Below, one piece after another: positions 14,963-22,752 of a stretch of 34,585 nt of DNA. Origin of the DNA: Betaproteobacteria bacterium HGW-Betaproteobacteria-8 (GTDB lineage: Bacteria > Pseudomonadota > Gammaproteobacteria > Burkholderiales > Methylophilaceae). Location of the stretch: the NCBI GenBank assembly GCA_002842135.1, contig PHCD01000004.1, positions 1-34,585 on the forward strand. Reading direction: 5' to 3'. The first letter of the stretch is position 1. The number at the start of each line of letters is the position of its first letter. The notes under the pieces are model-generated. The model saw nothing but the letters and a program-made list of their open reading frames with translations. It was not told the DNA's origin and ran no database searches. The position numbers were made by a program, and so were the translations under genes.

Positions 14963-15985
14963 ATGCAACAAAACAATACAAATCTATCCGAATGGCGTGA
15001 GCGGGTGCTTGCATTCGAGCAGGCATTAAACAGCACGATGCTCGGCATGCAATCCCAGGTCCGTGCATTGACCATCACTGTCTTTTCCCGGGGCCATGTT
15101 TTGCTGGAGGGTGATGTAGGTGTCGGCAAGACTACGCTATTACGTGCAGCATCGCGATTGCTGGGTGGCGAGTATCAGCGGATCGAGGGTGCTATCGACC
15201 TGATGCCCAGCGATTTTCTTTACCACGCCTATCTTGACCAGAACGGGCAGCCTGCGGTCGCGCCGGGGCCGCTTCTGCAGCATGAGGAGGCTTTAGCGGT
15301 TTTCTTTTTTAATGAGATCAATCGGGCAAGGCCTCAGGCACATAGCCTTTTGCTGCGCCTGATGGCGGAGCGCAGCGTCAATGCCTTCAACCGCGAATAC
15401 CACTTTCCGCATCTCACCGTTTTTGCTGACCGAAACCGGCTGGAGCGGGAGGAAACTTTTGAGCTGCCAGCTGCAGCACGTGACCGTTTCTTCATGGAAA
15501 TCAATATTGATGCGCCTGATGACAGGGAACTGCAGAAAGAGTTGATGTTCAGCCAGCGATTTCATGATGTGGATTCACTGATTGCAAAGTTGCCGGCAGC
15601 GATTGTGCCATACACCGAACTCAATCAACTGGCAGAGAACATACAGGCAAGTGTTCGTGCGGAACTGCCATTGCAGGATTATGCCGTCAATTTGTGGCGT
15701 GCTTTGCTCAATCCGGCAGAGGCTGGTATCGAGCTGGATGATGTAGATACCACCAGGCTGATTGCAGGCGGTGCCAGTCCAAGGGGGATGGCCATGATGA
15801 TGCGGGCAGCGCGTTGCCGCGCCTGGCTGGAAGGGCGTGATTATCTTGTGCCGGACGATATACGGACCGTGTTCTTTGAGACAGTGGCGCACCGGTTGTT
15901 TTTTACACCGGCTTATGAGCTGCGTCACAGCGAGATAGCACCGCGTTTTATTGACAGCGTGCTCGACAAAGTTTCCGCACCCTGA
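14963..15985 (+). CDS. mxaR: MxaR, MoxR-family AAA+ ATPase for methanol dehydrogenase maturation
   Basis: This is a 340-residue cytoplasmic AAA+ ATPase of the MoxR group. It acts with von Willebrand factor A proteins (MxaS, MxaC, MxaL here) in activating methanol dehydrogenase, probably during calcium insertion. Walker A is GDVGVGKTT (residues 50-58). The Walker B region reads FFFNEINRARPQ, so the usual Asp of DEIN is Asn117 while the catalytic Glu is kept. I believe this Asn is common in MxaR but could not check. ATG 14963 is chosen because the longer frame starts with TTG inside an inverted repeat. The gene ends 17 bases before mxaS. Confidence 0.92.
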   Translation: MQQNNTNLSEWRERVLAFEQALNSTMLGMQSQVRALTITVFSRGHVLLEGDVGVGKTTLLRAASRLLGGEYQRIEGAIDLMPSDFLYHAYLDQNGQPAVAPGPLLQHEEALAVFFFNEINRARPQAHSLLLRLMAERSVNAFNREYHFPHLTVFADRNRLEREETFELPAAARDRFFMEINIDAPDDRELQKELMFSQRFHDVDSLIAKLPAAIVPYTELNQLAENIQASVRAELPLQDYAVNLWRALLNPAEAGIELDDVDTTRLIAGGASPRGMAMMMRAARCRAWLEGRDYLVPDDIRTVFFETVAHRLFFTPAYELRHSEIAPRFIDSVLDKVSAP

Positions 15986-16001
15986 AGTTACTGTAAACCA
16001 A

Positions 16002-16865
16002 GTGCTTAGCTTTACCCCACAGGATATCTATTACAGGCTGAACTGGCGTGCCCGTGGCGCACAGCCAGGGAGTCATTCGACCCGTATGCCAGGCGGTAGC
16101 ATGGATTTTCGTGGTTATGTGCCATTTCTTGAAAATCCAGACCCACGCCGCATTGATTTTCGTGCCAGCCTGCGCAGTATCCCGAAAAAGTTAATGTCCA
16201 AGGCTTTCTATGAGCGTGGTGCCGTCGATGTTGTCGTGATTCTTGATTTATCGGCTTCCATGCATTTTTCCGGGGCTGCCGATAAATTGCAGTTGGCAGC
16301 GGATATTGCTGCATCGATTGCCTGGTCGGCTACCCATCATGGAGATAACTTCTCAATGATTGTCTGCGATGACGAAGTCAGGTTGGATATGTTCCTGCCG
16401 CCATCTCATCGACAAGGCCTGGCGCAGGATGTTTATAACAGGCTTATGCATGCCAGGTTCAAGGATGGTTCAAATGCGTCTGCATTGACCCGGGCGGCAG
16501 AACTCCTGAGAAAAAAACGCTCACTGGTTTTTCTTCTCTCCGATTTTCATTTTGATGAAAAATTTATGCTTGAAACACTCATGACACTCGGCACGCATGA
16601 TGTGCTTCCCCTGGTGTTATGGGATAGCGCTGAATATCGGAATGTCCCGGAATGGGGTTGGGCCAGGGTACGAGATATGGAAGGAACTGGTAGCGGGTCA
16701 TTGTTTATGCGCCAGGTCATGGCCGCCAGGATCAGGCATGCCTATATGCAACGCCGCCAGGAAATCGTCAGTATCTGCAGGCAGGCAGGCGCTCGCACAC
16801 CATTCTTTACCGAAGACAGCTTTAAAGCAGAGCAGTTGACGCGGCATCTGCTGGAGAGGTGCTGA
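16002..16865 (+). CDS. mxaS: MxaS, DUF58/von Willebrand A-like maturation protein
   Basis: This protein of about 287 residues has the DUF58-type layout common beside MoxR ATPases: an N-terminal region with RLNWRARGAQPG and DFRGYVPF, then a vWA domain with metal-site motif DLSAS in VVVILDLSASMHF, and a later DGSNASALTRA. It lacks a signal peptide and probably works with MxaR at the inner face of the membrane. Start is uncertain: GTG 16002 gives a family-like N-terminus. A TTG at 15951 would overlap mxaR by 35 bases. The stop overlaps the mxaA start (TGATG). Confidence 0.87.
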   Translation: MLSFTPQDIYYRLNWRARGAQPGSHSTRMPGGSMDFRGYVPFLENPDPRRIDFRASLRSIPKKLMSKAFYERGAVDVVVILDLSASMHFSGAADKLQLAADIAASIAWSATHHGDNFSMIVCDDEVRLDMFLPPSHRQGLAQDVYNRLMHARFKDGSNASALTRAAELLRKKRSLVFLLSDFHFDEKFMLETLMTLGTHDVLPLVLWDSAEYRNVPEWGWARVRDMEGTGSGSLFMRQVMAARIRHAYMQRRQEIVSICRQAGARTPFFTEDSFKAEQLTRHLLERC

Positions 16866-17788
16866 TGAGTACTGCCAATCATCGATGTGCGCTGGCACTT
16901 CTTGCTGCAAGTCTTTTGATCTTGATCTGCAGCACGGTTTGCGCGGGCCAGGAACAAACCGTAGAAGCCATTGGCGTTAAATCAGCGATCCGCGAGATAG
17001 GCTACAGCGTCGGCGATATAGCGCGGCAAACTATTGTGGTCGACACGCCGCCAGGCTATCGGTTCGACCCGTCCTCCCTGCCGAGCTTGGGTAAATCCTC
17101 AGCTTCCATTGAGCTAAGAGATGCCCAATGGCAGTTCCAGGATATGCGGGATATGACACGGCATACGCTGGTACTGGAGTGGCAGGTCTTTCAGGTGCTG
17201 CAGGAAATTCGGTCCTATCAGTTAAATCCACAGGATTTGTTGTTCAGGCTGGATGGTAGCGTCATCCATGCCAGGCCGGATTCCGGGCAGGTCATCGTTT
17301 CCTCATTGTTGCCATCGCGGCTGAGCGCAGAGAACGTAGAGCTTTTGCCTGACGCCAAGCCGCTACCCAGGCAAACACGGAATCTTGAATGGGGTTTGTT
17401 AGTTGCGGTACTGATATTGATTTTATCCATAGGTTATTTCGCCTGGTACCTGGATTGGCTGAAGCTGGGGTCTGCATCGTCCCGGCCATTCAGGATGGCT
17501 TGCCGGGAAATGCGTGCGATCCGCAAGACCCGGGATAGTCACTCTGAACAATTGCGGGCTTCAATGCGGATATTGCGGCGTGCGAGCGATACCAGTGCGG
17601 GAATTGCATTGAGCAAGGAACGATTGCATCTGCTTTTCGACAGGAATCCATGGTTGCTTCCGCTACGTGCTGAAATTGAGAAACTGTATGCGGATTCTGA
17701 ACGCCTGTTTTTCGCAGGGGCCACAGAAACTATCGACCTCAAGCATTTATACAAGCTTGGCAAGAAGCTTCGGGCACTGGAGTCATGA
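16865..17788 (+). CDS. mxaA: MxaA, methanol dehydrogenase maturation protein
   Basis: This is a 307-residue protein with a signal peptide (to about residue 28), a periplasmic region of about 145 residues, one transmembrane segment near residues 178-197 (LLVAVLILILSIGYFAWYL) and a cytoplasmic basic tail. MxaA, MxaK and MxaL are needed for calcium insertion into methanol dehydrogenase in Methylobacterium. This topology suits a link between the cytoplasmic ATPase and the periplasmic enzyme. ATG 16865 follows GAGAGG by five bases and overlaps the mxaS stop. Identification rests on position and topology more than on a unique motif. Confidence 0.85.
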   Translation: MSTANHRCALALLAASLLILICSTVCAGQEQTVEAIGVKSAIREIGYSVGDIARQTIVVDTPPGYRFDPSSLPSLGKSSASIELRDAQWQFQDMRDMTRHTLVLEWQVFQVLQEIRSYQLNPQDLLFRLDGSVIHARPDSGQVIVSSLLPSRLSAENVELLPDAKPLPRQTRNLEWGLLVAVLILILSIGYFAWYLDWLKLGSASSRPFRMACREMRAIRKTRDSHSEQLRASMRILRRASDTSAGIALSKERLHLLFDRNPWLLPLRAEIEKLYADSERLFFAGATETIDLKHLYKLGKKLRALES

Positions 17789-17792
17789 ACGG

Positions 17793-18788
17793 ATGAGTCA
17801 TTTCCTTTCAAACCTGACAATCGGGCAACCGTGGTTTCTTGCTTGGTCTTTACTGGCCCTGGTCCCATTGATGATGAAGGGTTATCCGGCATTCCCTTAT
17901 CCATCCATCGCACGTTTGCCGGTTGACACGCTATCCATCTGGGTAGAGCGACTTTGGCGATTGTCAGGTGCGTTGGCCATCGTATTCATTGCCATGGCTT
18001 TGGCCGGCATCTACTGGGCCGATAATGTTGTGGAGCGTGTGGGCCGTGGGGCCCACGTCATGATTGTGCTGGATAGAAGCGCGAGCATGAACGACGATTT
18101 TGCCGACCCGCCTGCCGGGGAGCGTGAGTCGAAAATGGCAGCAGCCCGGCGTGTTCTGCAGACCTTTGTCAGCCAGGGCAAGGAAGACCTGTTGGGCATG
18201 GTGACATTCAGTACATCGCCCATCCTGGTTGCACCTTTGGGCGGTGATCGCGAGGCTGTACTGGCAGCATTGCGCGCGACGGAGGCAGGCGGCATGGGCT
18301 TTACCGCAGTTGCGCGTGGCCTGGGAATGGCCCTGGATTATTTCGAAGGGCGGCCAGTGACAGGGTCACGCGTGATTTTGCTGGTTTCCGATGGCGGCGC
18401 TTATCTCGATGTGAAAACGCAAGACATGTTACGCAACATGGTTCAGCGCCAGGGGGCATCGCTATTCTGGATCTATCTGCGTTCGGCCAATGGCGCCAGT
18501 TTAAAGGTGACGCCGGAAGCAGGGGATGAAGATGCGTATCCCGAGTACCAGTTGCATCGCTATTTTGCCACGCTCGGCATGCCTTACCGGGCTTATGAGG
18601 CAGATAACCCGCTTGCCGTGGAACGTGCCATGGCGGATATTGCCCGCCTGAAAAATCAGCCCGTACGCTACTATGAATCCGCACCCCGGCGCGACCTGTC
18701 GTGGCTGTTTTACCTGCTTGCCTTGTTGAGTGCCTGTGTCGTGTTTGCATTACATATGACGGAGGTGAAAAGATGGCGCAGCGCATGA
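17793..18788 (+). CDS. mxaC: MxaC, membrane-anchored von Willebrand A protein
   Basis: This 331-residue, BatA-like protein has a hydrophobic N-terminal helix (about 15-30), a second one near 55-75, and a C-terminal helix (about 308-324). These bracket a vWA domain with the metal-ion site DRSAS in MIVLDRSASMNDDF and a later VSDGGAYLD. It belongs to the maturation set acting with MxaR. ATG 17793 starts four bases after the mxaA stop. The open frame extends 126 bases further upstream, but that part overlaps mxaA and is unlikely to be coding. The 3' end overlaps mxaK by 16 bases. Confidence 0.87.
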   Translation: MSHFLSNLTIGQPWFLAWSLLALVPLMMKGYPAFPYPSIARLPVDTLSIWVERLWRLSGALAIVFIAMALAGIYWADNVVERVGRGAHVMIVLDRSASMNDDFADPPAGERESKMAAARRVLQTFVSQGKEDLLGMVTFSTSPILVAPLGGDREAVLAALRATEAGGMGFTAVARGLGMALDYFEGRPVTGSRVILLVSDGGAYLDVKTQDMLRNMVQRQGASLFWIYLRSANGASLKVTPEAGDEDAYPEYQLHRYFATLGMPYRAYEADNPLAVERAMADIARLKNQPVRYYESAPRRDLSWLFYLLALLSACVVFALHMTEVKRWRSA

Positions 18789-19336
18789 AGTTATTCCAGC
18801 TGATGTTGCTGGTGTCCGCTCTATCCCTTGCAGCATCGATCTGGCTTTTACTGGCCCTGTATCAGGCCAGTATCTACAACGGAAAACTGCAAGCGCAGGA
18901 ACTGCATGAAGGCCGTGCTGCTGACGCCTTGTTTGCCAATGCCGTTTACTGGGGCAAGCGGGACGATATGCAGAAATCTCTCGCGCTCTATGCGGAGGCA
19001 GCCTCCGCCGGTCAATTCATGATTCGTAAATCTGCCTATTTCAATTCGGGCAATCTGTATCTTGCGCAAGCCTATCAATTGCTTGAAGAAAAAGGGTTCG
19101 ATGCAGTCGACCAGGTGGGTCCGCTGCTAGCCATGGCCAAGGAGAGCTATCGTGATGCGCTGCGCCTGGATCCAGCATGGCCTGAGGCCAAATATAACTA
19201 TGAGCTGGCTTTGCGCCTGTCGCCTAATTTTGAGTTGAAAAAGGGCAGCAAAAAAGAGGATGAAGAAGCAGCAGACGAGGCAGAAGCCATTGAGGGCTGG
19301 ACATCCATACCCGGATTCCCACGCGGCATGCCATGA
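18773..19336 (+). CDS. mxaK: MxaK, membrane-anchored maturation protein
   Basis: This 187-residue protein has one N-terminal membrane helix (about residues 10-32) and a TPR-like helical region. That region includes RKSAYFNSGNLYLAQAYQLL and YRDALRLDPAWPEAKYNYELAL, typical of tetratricopeptide repeats, and it is followed by an acidic tail. It corresponds in place and size to MxaK, which is needed for calcium incorporation. GGAGGTG (18761-18767) lies five bases before ATG 18773, inside the end of mxaC. The longer open frame upstream is not used. The stop overlaps the mxaL start (ATGA). Confidence 0.87.
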   Translation: MAQRMKLFQLMLLVSALSLAASIWLLLALYQASIYNGKLQAQELHEGRAADALFANAVYWGKRDDMQKSLALYAEAASAGQFMIRKSAYFNSGNLYLAQAYQLLEEKGFDAVDQVGPLLAMAKESYRDALRLDPAWPEAKYNYELALRLSPNFELKKGSKKEDEEAADEAEAIEGWTSIPGFPRGMP

Positions 19337-20334
19337 AGTTCTGGCGTTCCCTGGATTTGCGTGGACGCGGGATGTTTTTTTCCATCCTGCTACTTGTCGT
19401 TTGCCAGTTTGAACCCAGGGCGAATTTACCAAGCAGGGTCTATGACTGGTTTTTTGTGATTGATATTACGCAAAGCATGAATGTGCGGGATGCGATTAAG
19501 GAAGGGAATGGTTTCAGCCGGCTGGAGTTTTCCAGGCAGCAGATGCGTCAGGCGCTGCGCAGCCTGCCATGCGGTTCGCGGGTGGCTTTGGGCTTGTTCA
19601 CGGAGCGGGATACGGCAAATATCGTGCATCCGCTGGAAGTCTGTGCGCATTTTGCTGCGCTGGACGAAACCATCGCAAGGATAGATTGGCGCATGGCATG
19701 GGCAGCTGACTCCTATGTCGCCAATGGCCTTTATAGTGCAATCGATCAGTCTGAAAAACTTGGCCCGGAGATGCGGCTCGCCTTTTTCACCGATGGCGAC
19801 CAGGCTCCTGCAATCAACGCACGATACACACCGGTGTTTGATGGGGAGCCAGGCAAGGTCAAGGGAGTGATTTTTGGGGTCGGCTCGGATTCCGCGGGGC
19901 AGATTCCGATGTTGGATCAGCACGACAATATTATGGGTTACTGGGGTGCCGATGATGTTCAGCGATATGCGACCTTCGGCATCTCTGAAATCCAGTCAGT
20001 AGCGGATATGGAGCAGCAGCAAGGTTACCACGGCAGAAATGCGCCGCATGGCAGCGCTCCGCAGACGTCGACGACTGCCCACCTCTCTGCGCGCGATGAG
20101 GCCGGGCTGCAGAAGCTCGCAAAAGATACGGGTCTGGCTTACCGCCAGCTGACAGCCGGTAAGGGTGAAATTTCGATTGTGGCTTCAAGCGGCATGGCGG
20201 TCTGGCGCCCGGCCATATCCGACTTGAGGCCGTGGCTGGCTTTACCGGCCTTATGGATGATTCTGATGTTTTTTGTCACGACCTCAGCGTACCGGTTTTT
20301 TCAACAGCACTTGTTTATCAGGAAGAAAATATGA
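19333..20334 (+). CDS. mxaL: MxaL, von Willebrand A-type maturation protein
   Basis: This is a 333-residue membrane-anchored protein. An N-terminal hydrophobic segment (about residues 11-25) precedes a vWA domain whose metal-site motif reads DITQS in FFVIDITQSMNVRD, with Thr at the third position. FFTDGDQAP follows near residue 155. A C-terminal helix (about residues 300-322) gives a second anchor. MxaL acts with MxaA and MxaK in calcium insertion. It is the third vWA protein of the operon after MxaS and MxaC. Both ends overlap neighbours by four bases, indicating translational coupling. Confidence 0.9.
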   Translation: MKFWRSLDLRGRGMFFSILLLVVCQFEPRANLPSRVYDWFFVIDITQSMNVRDAIKEGNGFSRLEFSRQQMRQALRSLPCGSRVALGLFTERDTANIVHPLEVCAHFAALDETIARIDWRMAWAADSYVANGLYSAIDQSEKLGPEMRLAFFTDGDQAPAINARYTPVFDGEPGKVKGVIFGVGSDSAGQIPMLDQHDNIMGYWGADDVQRYATFGISEIQSVADMEQQQGYHGRNAPHGSAPQTSTTAHLSARDEAGLQKLAKDTGLAYRQLTAGKGEISIVASSGMAVWRPAISDLRPWLALPALWMILMFFVTTSAYRFFQQHLFIRKKI

Positions 20335-20843
20335 AGTTACTACAGGCCTTATTAATCTCTGCCATTGCCTTGCCAGTCTATGCCCATGGCCCCACACCGC
20401 AAAAGACCGACCAGGCTGTCCTGTTCGACGCTGCCCCGGATGCGGTCTGGAAAGCCTTAAGTGAACCCTGTGCCATCCTGAACTGGCATCCGCAGGTTGC
20501 AGAATGCAAAGCCGATGGTCAATTGAAGCGCACTCTTACGCTGAAGAACGGCGGAAAAATAACAGAGGAAATCGATGAGATCCTGCCGGGTGAAATGTCC
20601 ATCTCATACCGCCTTGGCAGTGATTCCGACCTCAAGGCACTGCCGGTCAGTTCCCTCACGGGCAGGATTAAAGTCAAAGCTGACGGAAACAAGGCAAATG
20701 TTGTCTGGGTCGCCCGCTATTATCGTGCCGACACGACTAATGAGCCGCCGGCAGGTATGGACGATGCTGCGGCTCAATCTGCAGTGAATAGCTACGTCAG
20801 GGAAGGCTTGATCGGCCTGGAAGGCTACCTGGTAAAAAAATAG
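20331..20843 (+). CDS. mxaD: MxaD, exported SRPBCC protein of the methanol dehydrogenase system
   Basis: This is a 170-residue periplasmic protein with a signal peptide ending in VYA, then HGPTPQK. The SRPBCC fold is indicated by APDAVWKALSEPCAILNWHPQVAECK and VVWVARYY. MxaD has been reported to improve electron transfer between methanol dehydrogenase and cytochrome cL. It is more diverged from the two xox-linked copies (4388, 4960) than these are from each other. ATG 20331 overlaps the mxaL stop (ATGA). It is the last gene of the operon here; the mxaE and mxaH genes that follow mxaD in Methylobacterium are absent. Confidence 0.9.
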   Translation: MKLLQALLISAIALPVYAHGPTPQKTDQAVLFDAAPDAVWKALSEPCAILNWHPQVAECKADGQLKRTLTLKNGGKITEEIDEILPGEMSISYRLGSDSDLKALPVSSLTGRIKVKADGNKANVVWVARYYRADTTNEPPAGMDDAAAQSAVNSYVREGLIGLEGYLVKK

Positions 20844-20847
20844 CAAA

Positions 20848-20873
20848 CCCACCAGAAACGGCATCCTGGTGGG
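20848..20873. terminator. Hairpin between convergent mxaD and the second response regulator
   Basis: CCCACCAG and CTGGTGGG form an eight-base-pair stem with a ten-base loop, four bases after the mxaD stop. There is no T run on the + strand. On the - strand a seven-T run comes eight bases after the stem. It may serve as a shared weak terminator for the convergent genes. Confidence 0.5.
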
Positions 20874-20917
20874 GGTGGATTAATCGCCTGCTTGGCCTCT
20901 GATCGTGTGCGGCAGCC

Positions 20918-21541
20918 CTAAAGGATGCCGTAGCTGATGGCCAGATGCACCATTTGACTAGTGCTCTGCACATTGAGCTTTTGTCGAATCTGGGTTTGCA
21001 CATTGGCTGCCGATTTCTGGCTGATATTCAGTTGGGTGGCGATGCCGATGAGAGAGTCGCCGGCAATCAATCGGCTGAACACCTCGAACTCCCGCTGGGA
21101 AAGCGAGTTGATCGGGTTGTCCAGGCCGGAGGATTGCTCAACGGCGATCTGTTGTGCGATCTCATGGCCGATAAAACGCTGTCCGCGCAATATCTGCTGT
21201 ATGGCATCGAGAAGTATGTCCGGGTCGTCGGACTTGACGACATAGCCTCGAGCCCCGGCGCGAATGGCACGCGCAGCATGAACGGTGTCGTCGTACATGG
21301 TAAATACCAGGACCCTGGCAGACGCATCCTGCGCCAGTATGCGTTGCAAGGTTTCCAGCCCACCCATTCCAGGCATATCCAGATCCAGCAGCACAAGGGC
21401 AGGGCGATGTTTCTGCCATGCCATATAAGCCTGCTCACCGGAACCCGCTTCGGCAACGATTTGGTAGCCGGCCTGCTCCAGCAATGTGCGCAGGCCCTGC
21501 CGGACGACAGCATGGTCATCTACTAATAACAATCTGTTCAT
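20918..21541 (-). CDS. NarL/FixJ-type response regulator (second mxa-flanking pair)
   Basis: This is a 207-residue regulator with a receiver domain (DD at 8-9, phospho-acceptor Asp53 in LLDLDMPG, Lys in YVVKSD) and a LuxR-type helix-turn-helix (LSQREFEVFSRL, SAANVQTQIRQKL, MVHLAISYGIL). It is visibly similar throughout to the regulator at 8837, so one pair likely arose from the other by duplication. Its start overlaps the stop of its kinase gene (ATGA). By place and type it is a second candidate regulator of the mxa or xox genes. Confidence 0.88.
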   Translation of the reverse strand: MNRLLLVDDHAVVRQGLRTLLEQAGYQIVAEAGSGEQAYMAWQKHRPALVLLDLDMPGMGGLETLQRILAQDASARVLVFTMYDDTVHAARAIRAGARGYVVKSDDPDILLDAIQQILRGQRFIGHEIAQQIAVEQSSGLDNPINSLSQREFEVFSRLIAGDSLIGIATQLNISQKSAANVQTQIRQKLNVQSTSQMVHLAISYGIL

Positions 21542-22545
21542 GCGCCAGCTTGCTCCGTGGTATTGGATAGTGGGAATGCAGCCAGTATCCTGACACCTGA
21601 ATCTGGCTCCGTTTGCATCAGGAATAAACCGCCTGCTGCTGTGACCCGCTCGCGCATGGCAACGAGTCCAAAACCGTTGTGGTTATGCCCGGACGGATTA
21701 AATCCTTTGCCGTTGTCATGCACTTTTACCTGCAACATATCATGGTCTTCGGGCGAAAAGCCGATATGAACTAATACCGTTGTGGCATCAGCGTGACGGG
21801 AGATGTTGGTCAGCGCCTCCTGCACGATTCTGTAAGCGGTTACGTTGATGATGTCTGGCAGATCGACACAATTCCCATCAAGTGAACAGCGGCAGGAAAT
21901 CTCCGGGTGTTGTTTCCTCCATTCCTTTACCAGATGGCGGATAGCGTCAGTTAACCCGTATTCATCCAGCGCAACAGGCCGTAAGCGATGAAGCAGGTTC
22001 TTGATTGCCTTCTGCACGTGTTCTGCATGTAAGCCGATGCGTTCGGCACGGTTGGCAACAACCGGATATTCAAGTTTGGATAAGCTTCTTGCATCAAGCC
22101 TGATGGCAGTCAGGTATTGACCCATATCATCGTGAATATCCTGCGCCATGCGCCTGCGCTCTAGTTCCTGGGCCTCTCTTGCATGTGCGGCAAGCGCGCG
22201 GTTTTCTTTCAGTAATTTGGCGAGGGAAAGCTCTGCCTCGGCGCGCAACCCTGCTTCCAGCTTGATTTCCTGCATGCGCCGGCGCGAGAACCATATCCCG
22301 GCAAGCGCCGCCATTAATATGGCAATGGGTAGTTCATCCAGCTGCATGGATTCATATTCAGCGGTAAGCAGTGCCAGTTTTTCTGCGATATCAAATTTCC
22401 AGGCAAATAAATATATCAGGAGGACAAAGGCCGCAGCCTTGACCATGTCGTGTTTTTCGCGGGAGGTCTGGTCACCTGGGTTTGTGTCGACTTTTCTGAG
22501 GGAGGCGCGAAGTTGTTTAGGCCATGAGGATAGTTTTTCAAGCAT
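21538..22545 (-). CDS. NarX-type sensor histidine kinase lacking PAS (second mxa-flanking pair)
   Basis: This is a 335-residue inner-membrane kinase with two transmembrane segments (about 36-50 and 72-88). The phosphoacceptor is His138 in MAQDIHDDMGQYLTAIRLDA, and a HATPase domain follows (IVQEALTNISRHA, DNGKGF, GLVAMRERV). The membrane unit and catalytic core resemble the kinase at 9471, including the matching QLDELPIAI/EIDELPLVF and IHDD-GQYLTAIRLDA segments. The PAS domain of that kinase is missing and the membrane part runs directly into the coiled linker. It probably senses a membrane or periplasmic signal. It is divergent from the TonB receptor gene. ATG 22545 has GGAG only two bases upstream, so the start is not certain. 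Confidence 0.87.
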   Translation of the reverse strand: MLEKLSSWPKQLRASLRKVDTNPGDQTSREKHDMVKAAAFVLLIYLFAWKFDIAEKLALLTAEYESMQLDELPIAILMAALAGIWFSRRRMQEIKLEAGLRAEAELSLAKLLKENRALAAHAREAQELERRRMAQDIHDDMGQYLTAIRLDARSLSKLEYPVVANRAERIGLHAEHVQKAIKNLLHRLRPVALDEYGLTDAIRHLVKEWRKQHPEISCRCSLDGNCVDLPDIINVTAYRIVQEALTNISRHADATTVLVHIGFSPEDHDMLQVKVHDNGKGFNPSGHNHNGFGLVAMRERVTAAGGLFLMQTEPDSGVRILAAFPLSNTTEQAGA

Positions 22546-22752
22546 CGCTCCATCTTAATCAAGCCGGCAGATTATCGAAACGATTTAATGACTTTTTCAT
22601 GACATAAAAGGAAAAATTCCCAACCAACTCAATGAGCTGTTTCACCCTTCAAAACCATTATCAAAAGTTAGCATTCACCGTGTTGTGCCTAATCTGGGCA
22701 TTGGGCGCATTAATTCATATAAGTAAAAGATGGATTTTTAAGGGGGAAACGT

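Noticed and set aside
22546..22752. Promoter for the TonB receptor (TATAAG at 22718)
   Set aside because: No -35 hexamer at suitable spacing and no Fur-like or other repeat was found; too weak to annotate.
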